Positions 8,532-9,779 of a stretch of 9,779 bases of DNA are shown piece after piece (the stretch's first letter is position 1; each line of letters starts with the position of its first letter). The stretch comes from an uncultured Beijerinckiaceae bacterium (lineage in GTDB: Bacteria; Pseudomonadota; Alphaproteobacteria; Rhizobiales; Beijerinckiaceae), in NCBI GenBank assembly GCA_937873345.1, contig CALMRL010000678.1, forward strand, positions 1 through 9,779, in the 5' to 3' direction. Under the pieces are notes generated by a model. The model searched no databases, was not told where the DNA came from, and was given only the letters and a program-made list of their open reading frames with translations. The position numbers and the translations under genes are program-made.

Positions 8532-8576
8532 CGATCAACCCGCCGGTGTCTCCTCCATGCTCGACCAACCCGCCGG
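8532..8576. repeat. 15-bp imperfect direct repeat flanking the bioB start
   Basis: CGATCAACCCGCCGG (8532-8546) and CGACCAACCCGCCGG (8562-8576) match at 14 of 15 bases with a period of 30 bp. One copy is in the bioB leader and the other within codons 2-7. It could come from a small local duplication. I know of no regulator with this site. Confidence 0.4.
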
Positions 8577-9576
8577 CCGACCCGCGGCCGCCCGCGACGA
8601 TGCGCAGCACGGCGCGTCACGCCACGACTGGACCGTCGCCGACATCGTTGCCATCCACGACCAACCGCTTCTCGACCTCCTCGCTGAGGCGAGCCGGGTT
8701 CACCGTGCCCACCACGATCCCAGCGACGTGCAGAGGGCGAGCCTTCTCTCGATCAAGACCGGCGGCTGTCCCGAGGATTGCGCCTACTGCCCGCAGTCGG
8801 CGCACCACCGCGAGGTGAAGCTCGACCGCGTCGAGCTGATGGACCCCGACGCCGTGCTGGCGCTGGCGAGCCGCGCCAGGGCGGCCGGGGCCGACCGCTT
8901 CTGCATGGGCGCCGCCTGGCGGCAGGTGCGCGACGGCGAGCAGTTCGACGCCGTGCTGCGCATGGTCGAGGGCGTGCGCGCCCTCGGCATGGAGGCCTGC
9001 GTCACGCTGGGCATGCTGAACGACGCCCAGGCCGGGCGGCTCAAGGCGGCCGGGCTCACCGCCTACAACCACAACCTCGACACCGGTCCCGACTTCTACG
9101 GCCGCATCGTCTCGACGCGATCCTACGACGATCGGCTGGCGACGCTGCGGGCGGTGCGGGCGGCGGGGCTGGAGATATGCTGCGGCGGCATCATCGGCAT
9201 GGGCGAGGGCGTGCAGGATCGCGCCGCCATGCTGCAGGTGCTGGCGAGCTTCGACCCGCACCCCGAGAGCGTGCCGATCAACGCCCTGGTGCCGGTCGCC
9301 GGCACGCCGCTCGCGGCCCGCGGAAAAGTGGATGCCTTCGATCTCGTGCGCATGGTCGCCACCGCCCGCATCGTGATGCCGGCGTCGCGCGTGCGGCTGT
9401 CGGCCGGACGATCGAACCTGTCGCGTGAGGCACAGGTGCTGTGCATGGTCGCCGGCGCCAACTCGATCTTCTACGGCGATACGCTGCTGACGACGGCCAA
9501 CAGCGGCGAGAGCGAGGACGATGCGCTGTTCGCCGCCCTGGCCGCCCGCCAGCCGGAGCACGTCCCGGCGGGGTAG
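8557..9576 (+). CDS. bioB: Biotin synthase
   Basis: Radical-SAM enzyme of the last step of biotin synthesis: it inserts sulfur into dethiobiotin in the cytoplasm. 339 residues, against about 346 in E. coli. The [4Fe-4S]/SAM cluster motif is Cys71-x3-Cys75-x2-Cys78 in GCPEDCAYCPQS. The ligands of the second, sulfur-donating [2Fe-2S] cluster are all present: Cys116 (RFCMGAAWR), Cys148 (EACVTLGML), Cys208 (EICCGG) and Arg280 (RLSAGR). Substrate-site residues Asn171, Asn173 and Asp175 lie in AYNHNLDT, and the C-terminal YGDTLLTTAN is typical. About 20 extra residues precede the conserved start (WTVADIVAIHDQPLLDLL). ATG at 8557 is the first usable start and has no good ribosome site. No other biotin genes are in view. 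I see no BioR-type TTATCTATAA box; TTGAAC (8493-8498) with TATCCC (8516-8521) is only a weak promoter guess. Confidence 0.97.
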   Translation: MLDQPAGRPAAARDDAQHGASRHDWTVADIVAIHDQPLLDLLAEASRVHRAHHDPSDVQRASLLSIKTGGCPEDCAYCPQSAHHREVKLDRVELMDPDAVLALASRARAAGADRFCMGAAWRQVRDGEQFDAVLRMVEGVRALGMEACVTLGMLNDAQAGRLKAAGLTAYNHNLDTGPDFYGRIVSTRSYDDRLATLRAVRAAGLEICCGGIIGMGEGVQDRAAMLQVLASFDPHPESVPINALVPVAGTPLAARGKVDAFDLVRMVATARIVMPASRVRLSAGRSNLSREAQVLCMVAGANSIFYGDTLLTTANSGESEDDALFAALAARQPEHVPAG

Positions 9577-9610
9577 ATACAGGGCGTCGGCGCCTCCCGT
9601 CGTCCTCCGC

Positions 9611-9634
9611 AGGGGAGCGCGTCAGCGCTCCTCT
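9611..9634 (+). terminator. Hairpin terminator candidate after bioB
   Basis: AGGGGAGCGC-gtca-GCGCTCCTCT forms a 10-bp stem with one G-U wobble and a 4-nt loop, starting 35 nt after the bioB stop. A short pyrimidine run (TCTTC) follows on the plus strand rather than a full U tract. No U run follows on the minus strand, so it fits best as the bioB terminator. The loop holds the TGA of the convergent gene (9622-9624). Confidence 0.5.
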
Positions 9635-9779
9635 TCGTCCTCGATGTCGCCATCGATCAGGTCGGACACGTTGCCGCCAGCGTCCTCCTCCTCCTCGAGG
9701 AAGGTATCGTCGTCGTTGCTGCTCGAATCGTCGTTGTCGATCTCGTCCTCGGGGCTGACCGCCGCGACCTTGCCGTCCT
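9622..9779 (-). CDS. C-terminal tail of a TIGR02300/FYDLN_acid-like protein (5' end outside window)
   Basis: An open frame of 52 codons enters from the right edge and stops at TGA 9624-9622. It reads GKVAAVSPEDE, then a Ser/Asn/Asp stretch, DDTFLEEEED, NVSDLIDGDIED and ends EEER. The extreme acidity and the order GKVAAV - DxTFLEEEE - VxDLI - EDEE match what I recall of the TIGR02300 (FYDLN_acid) family, small alphaproteobacterial proteins of about 110-150 residues with an N-terminal FYDLN motif that is not in this window. Their function is not known. The gene converges on bioB and the two stops are 45 nt apart. Identification rests on the acidic tail only, so another acidic-tailed protein remains possible. 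Confidence 0.65.
   Translation of the reverse strand, partial: DGKVAAVSPEDEIDNDDSSSNDDDTFLEEEEDAGGNVSDLIDGDIEDEEER

Noticed and set aside
8497..8556. A BioR or BirA operator before bioB
   Set aside because: No TTATCTATAA-like box or BirA-type palindrome is visible in this 60-nt gap.
8475..8560. An intact tRNA gene on the minus strand
   Set aside because: Only the T-arm-like motif is present. No partner for the acceptor strand, no D-arm or anticodon arm and no CCA end could be found at the right spacing.

Overview
The window comes from a high-GC bacterium, most likely an alphaproteobacterium of the Hyphomicrobiales (Rhizobiales) type. The reasons are the strong G/C bias at third codon positions, a Yej-type peptide importer, a NodT-family outer-membrane lipoprotein, and at the right edge the acidic C-terminus of what looks like a TIGR02300/FYDLN_acid protein, a family largely confined to alphaproteobacteria. 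The species cannot be named from the sequence.

Region 1 (1-2975, + strand) is the distal part of a yejABEF-like operon: the C-terminal two thirds of the inner-membrane permease YejE and the complete double-ATPase YejF. A two-gene cassette sits between them: a 75-residue antitoxin-like protein and a 159-residue PIN-domain (VapC-like) protein. The genes overlap by 8 nt at both the antitoxin/toxin and toxin/yejF junctions, so the cassette appears to be translationally coupled into the transporter operon. The first ATPase half of YejF has an unusual Walker A motif, with Cys where the last Gly before Lys is expected.

Region 2 (2980-7696, - strand) is a tripartite drug-efflux operon read right to left: an EmrA/HlyD-like membrane fusion protein, a 14-helix EmrB/QacA-like (DHA2) proton antiporter whose start overlaps it by 4 nt, and, after a 161-nt gap, a NodT/OprM-type outer-membrane factor lipoprotein. 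Together they would move substrates from the inner membrane to the outside. The fusion protein has a long, strongly acidic cytoplasmic N-terminal tail and the antiporter has a basic Lys/Gly-rich one.

Region 3 (7697-8496) holds a divergent TetR-family regulator and a 122-nt control region. On the minus strand a TTGACG-N18-TTTATA promoter fits the efflux operon. A CTGGTT-N8-AACCAG inverted repeat covers its -10 region and also lies just before the tetR start, as expected for an autoregulated local repressor.

Region 4 (8497-9779) holds a complete biotin synthase gene (bioB, + strand) with all cluster ligands, a rho-independent-like hairpin just after it, and the 3' end of the convergent FYDLN_acid-like gene (- strand). 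No gene-free stretch exceeds 300 bases. No CRISPR array, insertion sequence, rRNA or intact tRNA was seen. The toxin-antitoxin cassette inside the peptide-importer operon is the best candidate for something unusual. Nothing here proves a new biological system.
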